Source of the DNA: Phlebopus portentosus
Taxonomy: Eukaryota > Basidiomycota > Agaricomycetes > Boletales > Boletinellaceae
NCBI GenBank assembly: GCA_037892935.1
Contig: JAYXKI010000004.1
Location: forward strand, 1,426,001 to 1,490,000
Direction of reading: 5' to 3'
DNA: 64,000 nucleotides
Shown here: positions 49,501-61,745 of the stretch, piece after piece
How positions within the stretch are numbered: the stretch's first letter is position 1
Layout: each line of letters opens with the position of its first letter
Notes under the pieces: model-generated
The model's input: only the letters and a program-made list of their open reading frames with translations
The model's database searches: none
Told to the model about the DNA's origin: nothing
Program-made: the position numbers and the translations under genes

Positions 49501-50800
49501 CATCCTACAGGCACTCTTTACTTCTAGTTCTGATAGCGGGCGCCGCTATATTATTACTGACGAATGGATAGGACGTACGTATGTGATCTCTGGGGACTAT
49601 TGCCTCATCACGCCGGGCTATTATTTTACTCGACTTCTTCAGACCAATTTGAAGCGAAGGGTAGTTTCTCTGTTCGTTCCTCGTCGAGTCTATTATTAGC
49701 AAAGAACTAACTCGCCCCAGATCCAGATAACTTTATTTCCTGAGGAATCTGCCGACGGACAGAAGACGGGATAGGGGCACCAGAATGTATGTACGATATA
49801 TTATTTCTTACTTCCCGCCTATCTGGATTCATGATGAACAACAAGAAGCGCAGAGGAATTTAATGTGATGTTGTCGGGATTCTAATAATATGGCTCGCTT
49901 GGAAGACGAAAGATGATGCTCCCATATTTCATAACCGATCTCACGGGCGCGGGCAATGAAAGTTTTATGTCTGTCATACAGGACCTCGCGGTTGATGCAC
50001 CCTTTACTGTTGTCGTCATTGACTTTAAATTCTGGTCGCGAGGCTCAGCCATCGGTATCACAGATCATGATGAGATGTTTGCCACTCTCGGGCTTGAGCG
50101 CGCGCGCGCGGGTGCAGTTATATATATTTGGCGTTTTGTGATAATGCGGCAAAGAGGGAGAGCACCATTATGTACCCAAATACGCCCCTGTTCTTGAGAT
50201 CAAATAGTCCGAACAAAGAGTAACCATATGGTAGCGCCTTCATTGCTCCTTGACGCCCAAAGCCTTCCCTTGTTGAACATCCCGAATGATTCAAAATTTA
50301 CAACTTCGGTTCGTCACAAAGTCGTGCCGTATCTTCGAAGACCAATATCGCAGTCGAACTTCCCTGTAATCGTGCATATGGTATGGGTCCCTTTCATCTT
50401 CACGGATCAGAGCGCGCTTGCTCACGATGCTCGTTGTCAGAGTTTGAAGCATGGCCGTTGAAGCTCTTGCAGGGTTCAATGGCTATTGAAAGTTTTCTTC
50501 TTCAGCCTTTTTCTTTACTCCAAGGGCCGATACAGCGACTAAGGCATCCTTCGGAGCCTTGATGAATACTGCTATCTGAAGCGCGTTACGAAATGTCGGC
50601 CATAAAGCGTGGTGCTCGGCTCCTGGAGGTGCCCGGTCTGCCAGCTCGTTCTGAATTGATGCACGGCGCTGGAGCGCCCTTCAGCTAATCAGGATACGTC
50701 ATTTCAATAGTCACGATCCTTACTTAGGAAGATAGGACAAAAGTCCGGAACACCCTTTTGGCCAGGTCCATCGTGCTTCTTTCCGTGACGGAATTCCCTA
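46566..50800. other. Long intergenic stretch, no supported gene
   Basis: Contains the glutaredoxin-like promoter. A 62-codon minus-strand ORF at 46792-46980 (MAHRRTPSTMYATVVV) holds a small hydrophobic Ala/Val segment and a strong GTAAGT donor at about 46832, so it could be an upstream exon. ORFs at 48176-48574, 49469-49699, 49913-50197 and 50228-50461 (plus) and 47523-47831 (minus) have no family resemblance. A short GCC/ACC trinucleotide run lies at about 49360-49392 and a (GC)n run at about 50098-50110. Confidence 0.35.
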
Positions 50801-52181
50801 CACAGGGGGCAGAACCTTATTTTATAGGCTCAGAAATTTGATCCAGAATAGGAATGTAGAATAAAATCTTTTGAACCCCATTTTTAATCATAAAGAGTTA
50901 GAAATATTTGAGATGCGAAAATAGGATTCAGAAGATTATTTTCTAATTCCTGTATTTTAAGTATTAAGAATTAAAAGTTTTTAAAATTACCTTTTTTTAA
51001 CTTTTTAAGTCTTGTATATTCTATTGAGTTTTATAAATTCACATAGTATCAAAATAGATATAAATATTTTATATACTTGATAGTGTTTTCTAGGATAAAT
51101 TATTTAAAATAAAAATCAGTCTGAAATATGTTTGAGAATATTATAAATAGGAGGACTTTAAACTTATAATTTTCTATACTGTTTTTAAAGTAAAGAAATT
51201 CTTATAAATATTTTAAATAAAAAAAGCTATAAAATGTATTACTAATTTATAAGTTCTAAAGGGTTTTGAATATAATACAAAATTATAAATTAAGTCGGCT
51301 ATAGAATAACATATTTTGCAACCTTTAGAATATACTGTTCTAACGGCAATAGAATTTACAATTCTTTAGACATAAGAACTTGTTTTAGATTAATAAATTT
51401 TATGCATGTTATATTTTAAAATATGATTTGATGCAAAAAGTTTAAGTTTTTGAGCTATAAAAATAGAAAATGTGCTAGAATTTGATATTTTAGATTATCT
51501 TAAATTATATAAAATCAATTTATGTAGTTCAAAAACTTAAACTTTTTGTATTAAATCATATTTTAAATTATAACATGCATAAAATTTATTAATCTAAAAC
51601 AAGTTCTTATGTCTAAAGAATTGTAAATTCTATTGCCGTTAGAACAGTATATTCTAAAGGTTGCAAAATATGTTATTCTATAGCCGACTTAATTTATAAT
51701 TTTGTATTATATTCAAAACCCTTTAGAACTTATAAATTAGTAATACATTTTATAGCTTTTTTTATTTAAAATATTTATAAGAATTTCTTTACTTTAAAAA
51801 CAGTATAGAAAATTATAAGTTTAAAGTCCTCCTATTTATAATATTCTCAAACATATTTCAGACTGATTTTTATTTTAAATAATTTATCCTAGAAAACACT
51901 ATCAAGTATATAAAATATTTATATCTATTTTGATACTATGTGAATTTATAAAACTCAATAGAATATACAAGACTTAAAAAGTTAAAAAAAGGTAATTTTA
52001 AAAACTTTTAATTCTTAATACTTAAAATACAGGAATTAGAAAATAATCTTCTGAATCCTATTTTCGCATCTCAAATATTTCTAACTCTTTATGATTAAAA
52101 ATGGGGTTCAAAAGATTTTATTCTACATTCCTATTCTGGATCAAATTTCTGAGCCTATAAAATAAGGTTCTGCCCCCTGTG
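50801..52181. mobile_element. 1381 bp near-perfect palindromic element, TSD CTA
   Basis: Begins CACAGGGGGCAGAACCTTAT and ends with its exact reverse complement. The arms of about 640 bp each match base for base except for a few differences near the centre. They enclose an AT-rich loop of roughly 80 bp around 51450-51530. CTA precedes (50798-50800) and follows (52182-52184), a 3 bp target duplication. The ends start with CAC, as in CACTA-type elements. The base composition (about 80% A+T inside, G/C-rich only at the tips) differs sharply from the flanks. There is no ORF of note, so it is a non-autonomous foldback element. The arm identity implies recent insertion or ongoing gene conversion. 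Confidence 0.9.
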
Positions 52182-54197
52182 CTAGCTTCTTAGCTTCTCA
52201 AATATGGCATGTACGCTGCGAGCCCTGGGCGAAGCGTGGGCGTCGGATAAACGAAAAATAAGAGATTTGTCTCGTGTTTCCGGCGACCTTTGCAGATAGT
52301 AAAGATAAGGACAACATTTTAGACGAGCCTTTCTTGAGACAGTAGCTGGTATCGTCTGCTTGGCTGTTCTTTGGTCTTCTAGGTCATTCTTGTCCAGAAG
52401 CGATCTCGACAGTCTTCGCCAAGTCGCCGCTCAGACTTGACAGATATTCTTATCTGCAGATTCAGATGCACCTTGCAGACCAACAATAATCTTTGCTGAC
52501 AAGTCAGACCAACAAAGGCTTCCAAACATTATTAGTGAAGAATCTATCATCTAACGGAAGACTGCATGGTAGCTCACCCGAGTGCTTCATCAGATATCTA
52601 TTGCAGTAATCATTGACCTTCCTCCCATAGCACAAAAGGAATTGTAACTATCTTTTATTCTTTCGAGCACAGATATCGTGCCTCAACATCGATATCGGTT
52701 TTTTAGCTCACTGTGTGGGCCCGTCTTATAGATTGCCGTTCCTCGAAAAGCAAAGATCTATTCTGAAACACATTGGCTGTTTTCGTCCCTGCAGATGCCC
52801 CATACCATCCGAAGCGCGTAATGTGCATTATTCCGAGCGCCGATCGTCAACTCCTGCAGAGGTACACTTCCGCGCCAATAACTAGACAACGGACCAGTAT
52901 ATTTGGCATCCATTGCTTCTGCCGGTTCCCGGAAACATTCGATGCCACGCAACGTGGCACGACAGCACTAGACTGAACATTTCTGAGCTCCTGACAGTGA
53001 CTCCAAGGATGATTGTGCAGCGACCATTAACGCTATCAATGGTTTCTGAGGCTGAGGCTGGCAGAAAATAGGTCCGCGGTTGCAGTGATGACAAATACCA
53101 GGGTCCAAACGTGTCTACGGTTCGAAATCCAACGAGTGCAGCTATGAAATCGTAATCCTTTCGGAAGTACATACCAGTTGCTACAGTGCTTTGAGCTTGA
53201 CAATTGAGATATCGTTATATTCTCTTCGCATTGATCGGATTGCTGGGCATCTTGCTGATGTAGGCCCGCCCTGGCCGTTGGGAAGAAGCCGAAGAGCGAA
53301 GAATCCACCTGGCAAGGTGGAGGTAGCACGAGTTGAAACGTGTGCTGAACGTGTCTTTCACGCACATAGCACACGAACGGTTCGATTTGCATGAATCTCA
53401 TGAGCCATCGAGCTGTTGTCAGAGGGAGCCCCACAAGGTCCGCGTGCACTTTGTGGCATCCTTTCGTTCTCGACCACACCAATGATCGATCTATCTTCAG
53501 CTTGCCGGAGATAGCCGAGATTCACATGAGTATTTTACATAATATTACCTTCAAGGTCGACGCTCTCCAGCCTGGTTCTTTGGATTGGATCCTATCCTCC
53601 AGATCAAACCGGTCAATAAAGCCTTGTGTGCACCGCTCGCCTCCTGTAACAGTCCCAAGATGCTCATCGCGAACATAAATGGTCGCAGTGTGTCGCCGTG
53701 CAATCCATTGACTAGTTCATCGTTCGAAGTTAAGCAAAGCGCGAATGATGCAACGTTCAGATCTTTCTGATCTCGTCATATTGATACTTTTCATTCAGCA
53801 ATAAGAAAGTTTTAAAATGCAATTCATGTCTGCAGCGGTCAATATTGGTGCCACCGACCTTCGGAATCTCCTCAACCTAGAAAGTTCCATGCTGTGCCTC
53901 GATTCCCATCAAAACAGCCACGTGTCTTACTGTCTGTCTTAATTAACTTAGTCCTGCAGCAAGCTGCGCATCTTCAGTCGTCCCTCTGTTTACGTCCACA
54001 CTTTAAAAAACTTCACACACCCGCTGAGCATCTTTGACCTTCAAATGTTCTTTGTCTCGATGATCGGCGCTCAGAGACAGCAACGGAGCGCCTTTTTGGG
54101 GTCATATGAGTGAGGAACACGAGGCAAGCTGTGCGAAAGCAAAGACATAAAAGCAGAAGCACCTCTTCTTGCAACCTTCGTCTCCTTTACAGCCGCG
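52182..54197. other. Intergenic, possible decayed membrane-protein gene on minus strand
   Basis: A minus-strand ORF at 53482-53036 (148 codons) has a segment HVWTLVFVITATADLFSASL that recalls the Trp...Asp helix of DUF6534 proteins, but nothing else fits. The rest (52.2-52.7 and 53.8-54.2 kb) shows nothing. Confidence 0.3.
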
Positions 54198-55312
54198 ATG
54201 TTCCATCTGGAGAAAAAGACTGCATCGCGCAAGTTTATAGACCTTATCAAGACGGCTGTTTCTAAGCTGGCGAACTGGGAGCCATCGATACCCATAGAGG
54301 TAAGCCACGTGTTCTCACTCACTCCACAGCAGTCTGCTACAACTTTAGACGATTAGGCAGGAGATTATGGCACGCTCGACCGTGAAACCGGTCAGTTTGA
54401 ACGCCAAGGAAATATTTACAAGGAGGTCGAAATCAAGAGTATCACATCAAGATTTCCGCCGATCATTGGGCCGCAAATCGACATGTATCAGGTAGCTTCG
54501 CTTACCGTCAAGAAATTGGACGTCAAATATGCCGCAAAATCGTAAGCTCTATTTTGTATAGCTCGGATGCAGCATGATTTATTTGTCTTAGGAGTGCCAA
54601 TAGCCCTTCGGAAATTATGTTTAGTGGAAAGTGGCAATTCGGTCGTGCTCGAGGGGCTCTTCTTCTCATGCATCACTCTCGAATCACAAGACTTCCAGAC
54701 GAGCTCCTCCAAGAATTAAAGCTTTCCAGTTGGGTAAAGGGAAAATTTATCGTAACCCACATTCATACATGCCCGGCATATGCTCTTTATCTTTCTGCCA
54801 AAAGTACTTATATGGATGGGCAACGGCTTTCGGACGTAATGCTGACTTCAAACTCATAGACAGCGAAATCGTAGACATCAGCCTGCACGCATTTGGATCA
54901 AGTGCATCGCCATCGGCAAGCACAACTGGAGTTGGGGTCGGTGCTTATTGGGTTGCCGATGGTGTTCCTGGAACCTTTCAAAGGGCCGCTGCACCCGAAC
55001 CGGTATTCGTCCCGCTATATCAAGTTAAAGAACTGCGGAAGCATACCGAGACTAGGCGCGAAGGCCACAATCTTGTTGTAAAAGAGGAAGAAGCGTAAGT
55101 GAAACCGTGCTTTTGGTATCATGGGGTTAATAAACATCACAGTTGGGAGCCGATCGAGGTTCCATGGAACTTCCTTGACGAAGACGGGAAGGAAGGTCCT
55201 GAAGATCCTGAAGAACACTCGGTAAGGTCAAAGTCAAATTATACCCCTGTTCTGCTATACTCACCTTTACATTTGTTCGTAGAGCGAGTATGAGTCAGAC
55301 AAACAAGAGTAG
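54198..55312 (+). CDS. Conserved fungal protein of unknown function, 280 residues
   Basis: Six exons (54198-54299, 54357-54541, 54592-54803, 54860-55094, 55143-55221, 55283-55312) join in frame. The start MFHLEKKTASRKFIDLIK is chosen because it is the first ATG and prec­edes a standard donor. Recognisable blocks are GDYGTLDRETGQFERQGNI, FPPIIGPQIDMYQV, SGKWQFGRARGALLLMHH, VKGKFIVTHIHTCPAYALYL and FVPLYQVKEL, and the C-terminus is acidic (DEDGKEGPEDPEE). No signal peptide, membrane segment or catalytic motif is visible. I know related sequences only as uncharacterised proteins of Agaricomycetes. A two-part layout (an N-terminal segment before an alpha/beta core, then an acidic tail) is all that can be said. 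All splice sites are canonical, so the gene is probably active. Confidence 0.75.
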
Positions 55313-56848
55313 AGCCCGGTCCTCAAGCCCGGAGCTCACATGGAATTTGCCTTCACCCGGTCTATCAATACCCTGACAGCTTTATGATTGAAATTCGCAC
55401 CTTGTTGCTCTGCTTGCATTCACTTTGCATATTATTTCAACTGTAAATCTCGCATTGCAAACGAAACAAATTCTCTGGTTGCCGATGTTTGCGCACAGAG
55501 CAAGTGATGTACCAGCTGTCCGTTTCCCTCACCAAAATACTGTTGTTGAACCTACTCCCAGTCCATAGCAACCTAAGAAAATAGGTATAAGACGAAAAAC
55601 GCTGTCTGGGGTCGGACAAAGATAAAAATCGCGTGATAACTTACAAGCAGGCAATTTGTCACCCATGCATACTAGACAACACCTTCTCTCCATGTCATGG
55701 ATATAACGCTTCTTGTCTCTTCACATGTCTCTGCGCAGTTAATCAGACCTGAATCGGCAAAAAGACAGTCCTTGTCTCTGTCAGAGAAGATCTATTAGTC
55801 GCGAAACGCTAGCGTGACGGATGCGAGAGCCGCTGTTCCATCTGCGTACACGTTCTCTGACAGTACACGAAAAGCTCGTTTGGTGGACTGCATTGGTGTT
55901 ACCGAGTCGGACGCCATAGCCAATGCTGGACTCGCATTGCATAATAATGTTCATCGCACCGTTGAGGCGTCATTTGTTTACGAGTATTTGCTTACCTCAC
56001 AATTACGTAACATGTCGTTCTCACTCGTTCACTTCATAATCCACGATGACCAGGGAAGCGCAAGTTCTGGCTTCGCACGCACAGACAGGCTCGGTTGGTT
56101 TCCTACTAATTCTATGGCATACAGACATACAGGCACAGCCATATTTGCGCGCGCGACAGAGTTTACCGACGTCTCCAACTGCGAGGCCTGATCGCACATT
56201 CTCTCCTGCAGCAACTGTTTGTGCCTCTAGGTAATGCTTATTGGGTCATTTGGGCTAGACACGGAGCATGGTGTCAAGTGCCTCTGCTTTCAGTCTTCTT
56301 GATTTCTCCAACCTCATCCGCATCATCTGGCTTTATCAAATTATATCAATAGGATAGTCCGCTCATGGGCATATATAGTGGGACGCATAGTTAGCTCGTT
56401 CTTTTGATGAGTGACGAACTGATTGATCACATAGAATTCCCGCCTCGCTGCGAACATCCTGTACTAAACAGGTTATTCGGAAGGTGGCCAGATCGGGACC
56501 CGGGCAGGCATCACATTAATAGGTGTCATCTCATGCGAACCTTTACTTGATTCATGTCGCATTGGATGGTTGCAAAAGAAGAACGCTGCGGCATACACCG
56601 AGTTTCGATACCTTTCGAGGTTTGTTCCTCGAAATGGCATAGACACTTACACGATCTTGTCGCGAAAATAGAGATGTTCGGTTGAATGCTTCTTCCCCGT
56701 GATGATCTATAAGATGCCGAAGCCGAGTTCTTTGCATCCATTCTCAACAATCAGATTTCTCTGGCACGGACTGGGATGCTATAAGGCGACTCGGTATCCA
56801 GAAAGTGGAGCAAATGTCTCTATTCTTGAGGAAATAATCTAACCCACC
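55313..56848. other. Intergenic, nothing recognised
   Basis: The 125-codon ORF at 55814-56191 (plus) has no resemblance. The last part should contain the promoter of the DUF6534 gene. Confidence 0.35.
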
Positions 56849-58039
56849 ATGAATTCGACTGATAGTCCGCACGATCTTCACTTGGATGGTACTGTAAGTT
56901 CACTTCAGCGCCGTTTAAGTCACGGAAACTGTTCTTACACGACTCCGTCGATAGTTTGGATGTGCTTTCATTGCCGGGATGTCTGTCGCTGAAGTTTGCC
57001 GTCGCTTATGCTGGTCATTAATGATAACCTTCTTCATAGAACGACTTCGGCGTTAGTATACCGTGGTATCTAAAACAGTGAATTCACTGACTTCTCGATA
57101 CACTTCTGTCCTCAGCCTATGGGGAGCCTGGACTGTTCAGTTATACTACTATTGCAACGTACGTGTCTCGCCCATCTGCCCATCAAACTAGCTCATATTA
57201 TGGCATCAGTATTTCTGGAAAACCGACAAATGGTGGCTTAGGTTCCATGTCCTGATTGTCTGGGCGCTTGATACTACCCATCAGATACTTGAGATCGAGC
57301 CTTTCTACGTGTATCTAATCAAAATATGCTCTCGCTAGCCACCTTATCGATACATTTGCTTTAACCGGCTTCGTTAATCTTGCTGTTCAGATGCTCTTCG
57401 TGACTCGTATCTGGCGTTGTACGCTTCTCCCTCCGATCTATATCCTTTGACAACTAACACGGTCCCAGTGAGTCACGGGAATTATTACTTGAACGGAGCC
57501 GTGATCGCGCTGGTTATTGCTCAGTTCGTTGCCCAGGAGTTCTACTTCGCTCAGGCAGTCCATTTCCAATTTGTTGGCCAGCTTTATTCCATTGTTCTCG
57601 ACGAGCGCATTGAGAAGTCCATTACTGCTGCAGCTGACATAACAATTACATGCGTCCTTGCCTTCCTTTTGCATTTTTCCCGTTCTGGGTTGAAAACGAC
57701 GGATACTTTGATTAACCGTTTGATCACATATTCAGTCAACACAGGAGCCATAACAAGTATGCTGGCAATAGCCGCTCTTGTGAGCGGATTGGTCCTTCCA
57801 GACTCATTTCTGTATATTCTCCTATGTCTCCTCATTCCAAAAGGTACGCTCTACCAACAAAATTTCATTGCTTCTAACTAAAGTTGCTTCAACCAGTGTA
57901 CACAAACTCCATTTTGGCATTGTCAGAGAGCATAATCTATCTGCTAAATCACAAGGCTTACAAATTTCCTCATTTGCTCCAGGCTGAACTCTCGTCAAGG
58001 CCTTCGGGACGAGCTTTCGGGGGTCGCCCAAGGCATTAG
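56849..58039 (+). CDS. DUF6534-domain multi-pass membrane protein
   Basis: Starts at ATG 56849 (MNSTDSPHDLHLDGT), donor at 56894. Next come FGCAFIAGILWGAWTVQLYYY across a roughly 150 bp intron, YFWKTDKWWL, a helix with VWALDTTHQIL, and NLAVQMLFVTRIW. Then RLSHGNYYLNGAVIAL leads into the conserved DUF6534 block: KSITAAADITITCVLAFLL, KTTDTLINRLITYSVNTG, and KVYTNSILAL after the last intron. It ends at TAG 58037-58039. The protein is a six- or seven-helix membrane protein of a basidiomycete-specific family without known function. The junction near 57310-57350 needs an unusually short intron (about 28 bp), so that part of the model is uncertain. It is a different family from the DUF6533 gene at 31.4 kb. 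Confidence 0.75.
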
Positions 58040-59386
58040 TATTCACACAAGCCAATTGCCTATACATAGGGCAGAAGCAACCAGGTCTGATAACGTACGA
58101 CAATTCATTACACTAAAGGAGTTATTTTGCTGGATATATGCTCCTAGACGATGTACGGACCCCAAATTATGGAGGATGGAAAACGCAACGTCCTTGTCGG
58201 TGAAAGTGGTTCCACATTTCGCAATAGGTCTCAGGATCGTTTTGCCCGTAAAGTGGGGCATCGTAATTATGATTTCAAAGTTATGCATCTATAAGGAATC
58301 GTGTATAGTATTATTACATTGATCGCCGTGCCGCTCGTATTCCGAGGAGCTTTTGGGAATATTCATGATCGATTGGTATGATATGCTTATGATCACTATG
58401 CGCGCGGAATATCCAAATAACCAGGATGTAACGAACCCGAAGGTTCTGGATTCACGTAGCGCACTGGTGAAGGATTAGAAAAACTCAATAGCTTAACCAA
58501 ATAGACTGACACGAAATCAACCGAGAATTGTAGCCCAGTCTATACACAACATCAGCAGTAAGCGGCACGACGAAAAATGCCACCATTCCTTTTCAAATGG
58601 AAACGGAAATACCTTCTGCTTTGATCATCTGAACTCATGAAGGAATAGAAAGGCTCTCATATATAGAATGAGCCAGAATTATAGACCTAGGTTATGTTTT
58701 CTCTGGTTCATCAATTAAAGTGGAGATGGGACAAATCAACACTACAGCACTTTATTATTTCGTGTTCCTGTTGACGTCGCGCCGGAAAACAGAGAACAGA
58801 ATGCACAGAGAACAGCTTGGCCTGCCCCGATTAAGCAACAAGATGTCCAAGTCGAAAGGCAACGCGCGAACATTGTGCATGATGAAGTACTTAGCGGCAG
58901 TGGTCAAGAGCAGCCAATAAGCCTGATCTCCGAATTTCAAGGGAGACTATCAGATTTCACAACATACACAAAATGTTCCGTCTCAGAAGATGTCTGCATA
59001 ACACTCCTTCCGACGCTCCGATAGAGTCGGAAGATACACGGTTTTCTTTTCAGAAAATCGATACCGCTGATTATTGTATGCCAGCCGTTGCCGTAAGGGC
59101 GCATGTCTATATATTACCCACATTGGATTCAACCGACTATCGACAAGGACCGATAACCATCATCTTATCGTGTAAAGATGAGAAGGATTAAAATTTGTAA
59201 ATGGACAGCCGTCTCGAAAGTGCTCAGTCCTAGAACAAAGCGGAACAGCACGAAGACCTCAACAATCTATCTGATTGGTCTTTTTCATATTCTTTGCTTC
59301 TTCGCGAAAGATTTATGCTCCATGTATCTGCGAAATTGTCCTGCCGGACGCCGGACGCTCTAGAGTCATTGTCGCCGACTTTTGCA
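58040..59386. other. Intergenic, nothing recognised
   Basis: Short ORFs only (58043-58288 and 58755-58940 minus, 58973-59191 plus). No repeat or RNA signal. Confidence 0.35.
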
Positions 59387-60018
59387 TCATTTTGCCCGTG
59401 CCCACGCATCAAAATTAGCCTCCGCCGCTTCCCACACGCGTTCCCAATCAGAACAATCAGTACGCGTGGTATACGGGAGCACCGCTCGCCCACCATATTC
59501 ACTCCGAACCATCTCGAGATGATCATCTGCTCCACACGTCAAGCTCTCCCGAATGTAATTCAAACAGAAGTGCGTCTCTGAGCTCGGTGGAGTGACGGGG
59601 TTCGCTAAGGCCTTGCGCAGAGTAGATAGGCATGACAGTTGATGGAACAGCGCAAGTCGATATGGCTTTGCATCGGCCGCGGAATGAGGGTGGAAGACGA
59701 CACCAGAACCTCGAGGAAGACTAGTCTCCCATTCCGCGGCGCCAACGTCGTTCTCGATACGGTAATGAACGCTTTCTTCAGGCGTCAAGGCCACAGTACG
59801 CAGGCCCGGAATTGGCCATTCATTTGCTTTTTCATCAGCGAAGGAGACTCTTACTATTGAAGAGATGAACGATCAACTTGAGCAATTGTGAGTGAGGCCA
59901 AAGACATACAATCGCGGGACCCGCGCAGTGTCACGAGAATGTTCAAGAAAGTGAAAGTAGCGACAAGGGATATCAGACAAGTTCTGTCTTGAAGGATTTC
60001 TCTGAGCTTAGCGAACAT
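59387..60018 (-). CDS. UstYa-like (DUF3328) protein A
   Basis: Two exons, 60018-59910 and 59853-59387, join to 191 residues. Residues 11-30 form one membrane anchor (TCLISLVATFTFLNILVTL). The DUF3328 core follows: VHYRIENDVGAAEWETSLP, GSGVVFHP, ALFHQLSCLSTLRKAL, then THFCLNYIRESLTCGAD. UstYa proteins carry two HxxHC motifs and act in oxidative cyclisation of fungal ribosomal peptides. Here the motifs are partly altered (HQLSC, THFC), so activity is uncertain. The start at 60018 lies only 93 bp beyond the stop of the RidA gene upstream in the same direction. Confidence 0.75.
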
Positions 60019-60111
60019 TGTTGGAGGATGAGCACTGACACGGGCATGGTTATCAAGAGTTCATCGAATTGTACTTGTATGTTACCAACAACATATTCAT
60101 TACATAATGCG

Positions 60112-60607
60112 CTACTCGGGAATTTCCGCAACACATTCAATCTCGACATCTGCACCGAGAGGAAGAGTAGCAACCCCGACGCACGTCCGGGCAGGCATCT
60201 TGTCCTTCTCAAAGAACTGCCATCTCCTGATTCAGAAATGACTTGAAATTATCAATGAACTGGTATTACCTGGATGTAGATCTCGTTCATTGGCCCGAAG
60301 TCGCGGTCCATGTACCGTAGATAGACGTTTGCTTTAACGATGTGCTCCAGTCCACTGCCTGCCGCCTTCAGCACTTTCCGCATGTTCTCAAGTGCGGCAC
60401 GCTGCCAGGAAATGATCCGTTAGAGAATGATCCCCGAAGAGATGTCGAACCCACAGTTTGCGCCTGAACGCCGCCCGGCACAATCGTCTTCAGGTCATGC
60501 ATGACTCCTATGTTTCCAGACACGTAAACGTATCCTCGAGAAATCGTTGCTTGCGAGAACACAGGCATCGGAGGAACGGCATCTGGAGTTGATACAACTG
60601 TCGGCAT
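60112..60607 (-). CDS. RidA/YjgF/YER057c family protein
   Basis: Three exons, 60607-60455, 60401-60270 and 60216-60112, give 129 residues, the usual family length. Visible motifs: FSQATISRGYVYVSGNIG (N-terminal strand), NMRKVLKAAGSGLEHIVK, VYLRYMDRDFGPMNEIY and KMPARTCVGVATLP, with the conserved Arg that binds the carboxylate in deaminases, then GADVEIECVAEIPE at the end. RidA enzymes hydrolyse reactive enamine/imine intermediates from PLP enzymes; relatives in gene clusters act on pathway intermediates. It is divergent from the But2-like gene (133 bp between starts) and followed closely by the UstYa-like gene. Frame and splice sites are clean. Confidence 0.85.
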
Positions 60608-60740
60608 GGCTCTGTCTTTACGGAGGGTTGAAAAGTTGCAGCGTCTCCTTTTTGAAGGACCTGATGTGATGAGGTAAGCCTGCGTTCTATCATTTGCATT
60701 CAAACGGGACTTTTTTCTCCTGTCCCTACATCAGACAACT

Positions 60741-61705
60741 ATGCAGAGATCCTCAACGACAACAGAAGTCGAACGCTACGCTCTACTCCCAACTCGCGAG
60801 CTTTCCGACGATCCCAAGGAGTGTGACGGCGTGGGTCTCATTAATACCGAACCACCCAGTCCTCGCTGGGTTCGACTGTGCGCCTTTGCATCTATCACTC
60901 TTGCGGTACTTTCCTGCTTCATCCCCGGTTCCCCGCCGACCTCCCTTTCAAATACTGCCTTCCCATCTCGGTCTGCGCGTCTCGCGCATGCTGCGACTTT
61001 GCCTCGTCCTCCTATGTACATAGGCCTTTCTCGATTGAATCGCACCACCGCTCTTGCTGCGCTTCCGGACGAGCTTGTGTACTTCCCACATGTGTTTACT
61101 CCTGTATCTCTATCAGAATCAGACAAAGTTTGGCCGACGGACGGTCGTGAACGTCGGACCTTTAATGGGATTGTCTCTCCCGGAGAACCACGCGTCGTAA
61201 TTGACCACTCGAGTGGGACCAGTATGATCATGCAGCTGCGTGTCCAGGACTATGAGATGGAGCGCTGTACTATCTCCGCGGTTTTGCCGTGGCCTTCGGA
61301 CCCTCAACTAAAGGAGCAAAACAGAACCTTGATATTAAGCTCAGCTCGAACGAAACTCGATATTTGGCGACTTGAAACTCGGGGGAACGTAGAGCTCGAT
61401 CTAACCTTGCTAAACTGGCACACCCGGCCAGCCCGGTCTTCTCTTATCGCAACGATCGATGCAAGAGCTGGAAGAGAAATCCGTACTCCGGAATTTGACT
61501 GTGGTGCATCAGGGTCACTGCAAACCTACGAAATTTCCTGCGCAGAACCGATTGAGGAGGACGACGAGTGCAGAATTGAATTCTGGCAGGAACAGCCAGA
61601 AACGGTGCCAAGAATGGGTAAGAAGTCGTCCTTACGCGTGACTATGTTTATGTATGATTGACATATGCTGTAGCGTTTGTCGTTGTTCAGATGCCGTCAC
61701 TTTAG
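60741..61705 (+). CDS. Type II membrane protein with But2-like C-terminal domain
   Basis: Two exons, 60741-61617 and 61674-61705, give 302 residues. The short last exon (ending VVVQMPSL) is chosen over reading through the GTAAG donor because family members end in a similar VQ motif. An N-terminal cytoplasmic part (about 1-40) precedes one membrane segment (WVRLCAFASITLAVLSCFI, about 42-60). The lumenal domain contains YIGLSRLNRTT, SPGEPRVVIDHSSGTSMIMQ, QLRVQDYEMERC, LDIWRLET, TPEFDC and CRIEFWQEQP. This fits the basidiomycete group often annotated as But2 C-terminal domain proteins; the biochemical role is unknown. The family name is from memory of annotation, not shown here. Confidence 0.72.
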
Positions 61706-61745
61706 CACATCAGGTGTTTCTCCTTTTCGTCTGGTAAAGTACATT

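Noticed and set aside
53036..53482. A DUF6534-type membrane protein on the minus strand
   Set aside because: Only one helix-like stretch resembles the family; start, end and other helices could not be found.
61618..61661. Reading the But2-like gene as one exon ending VTMFMYD
   Set aside because: A GTAAG donor and TGTAG acceptor flank this piece in frame, and the short exon after it gives a family-like ending.
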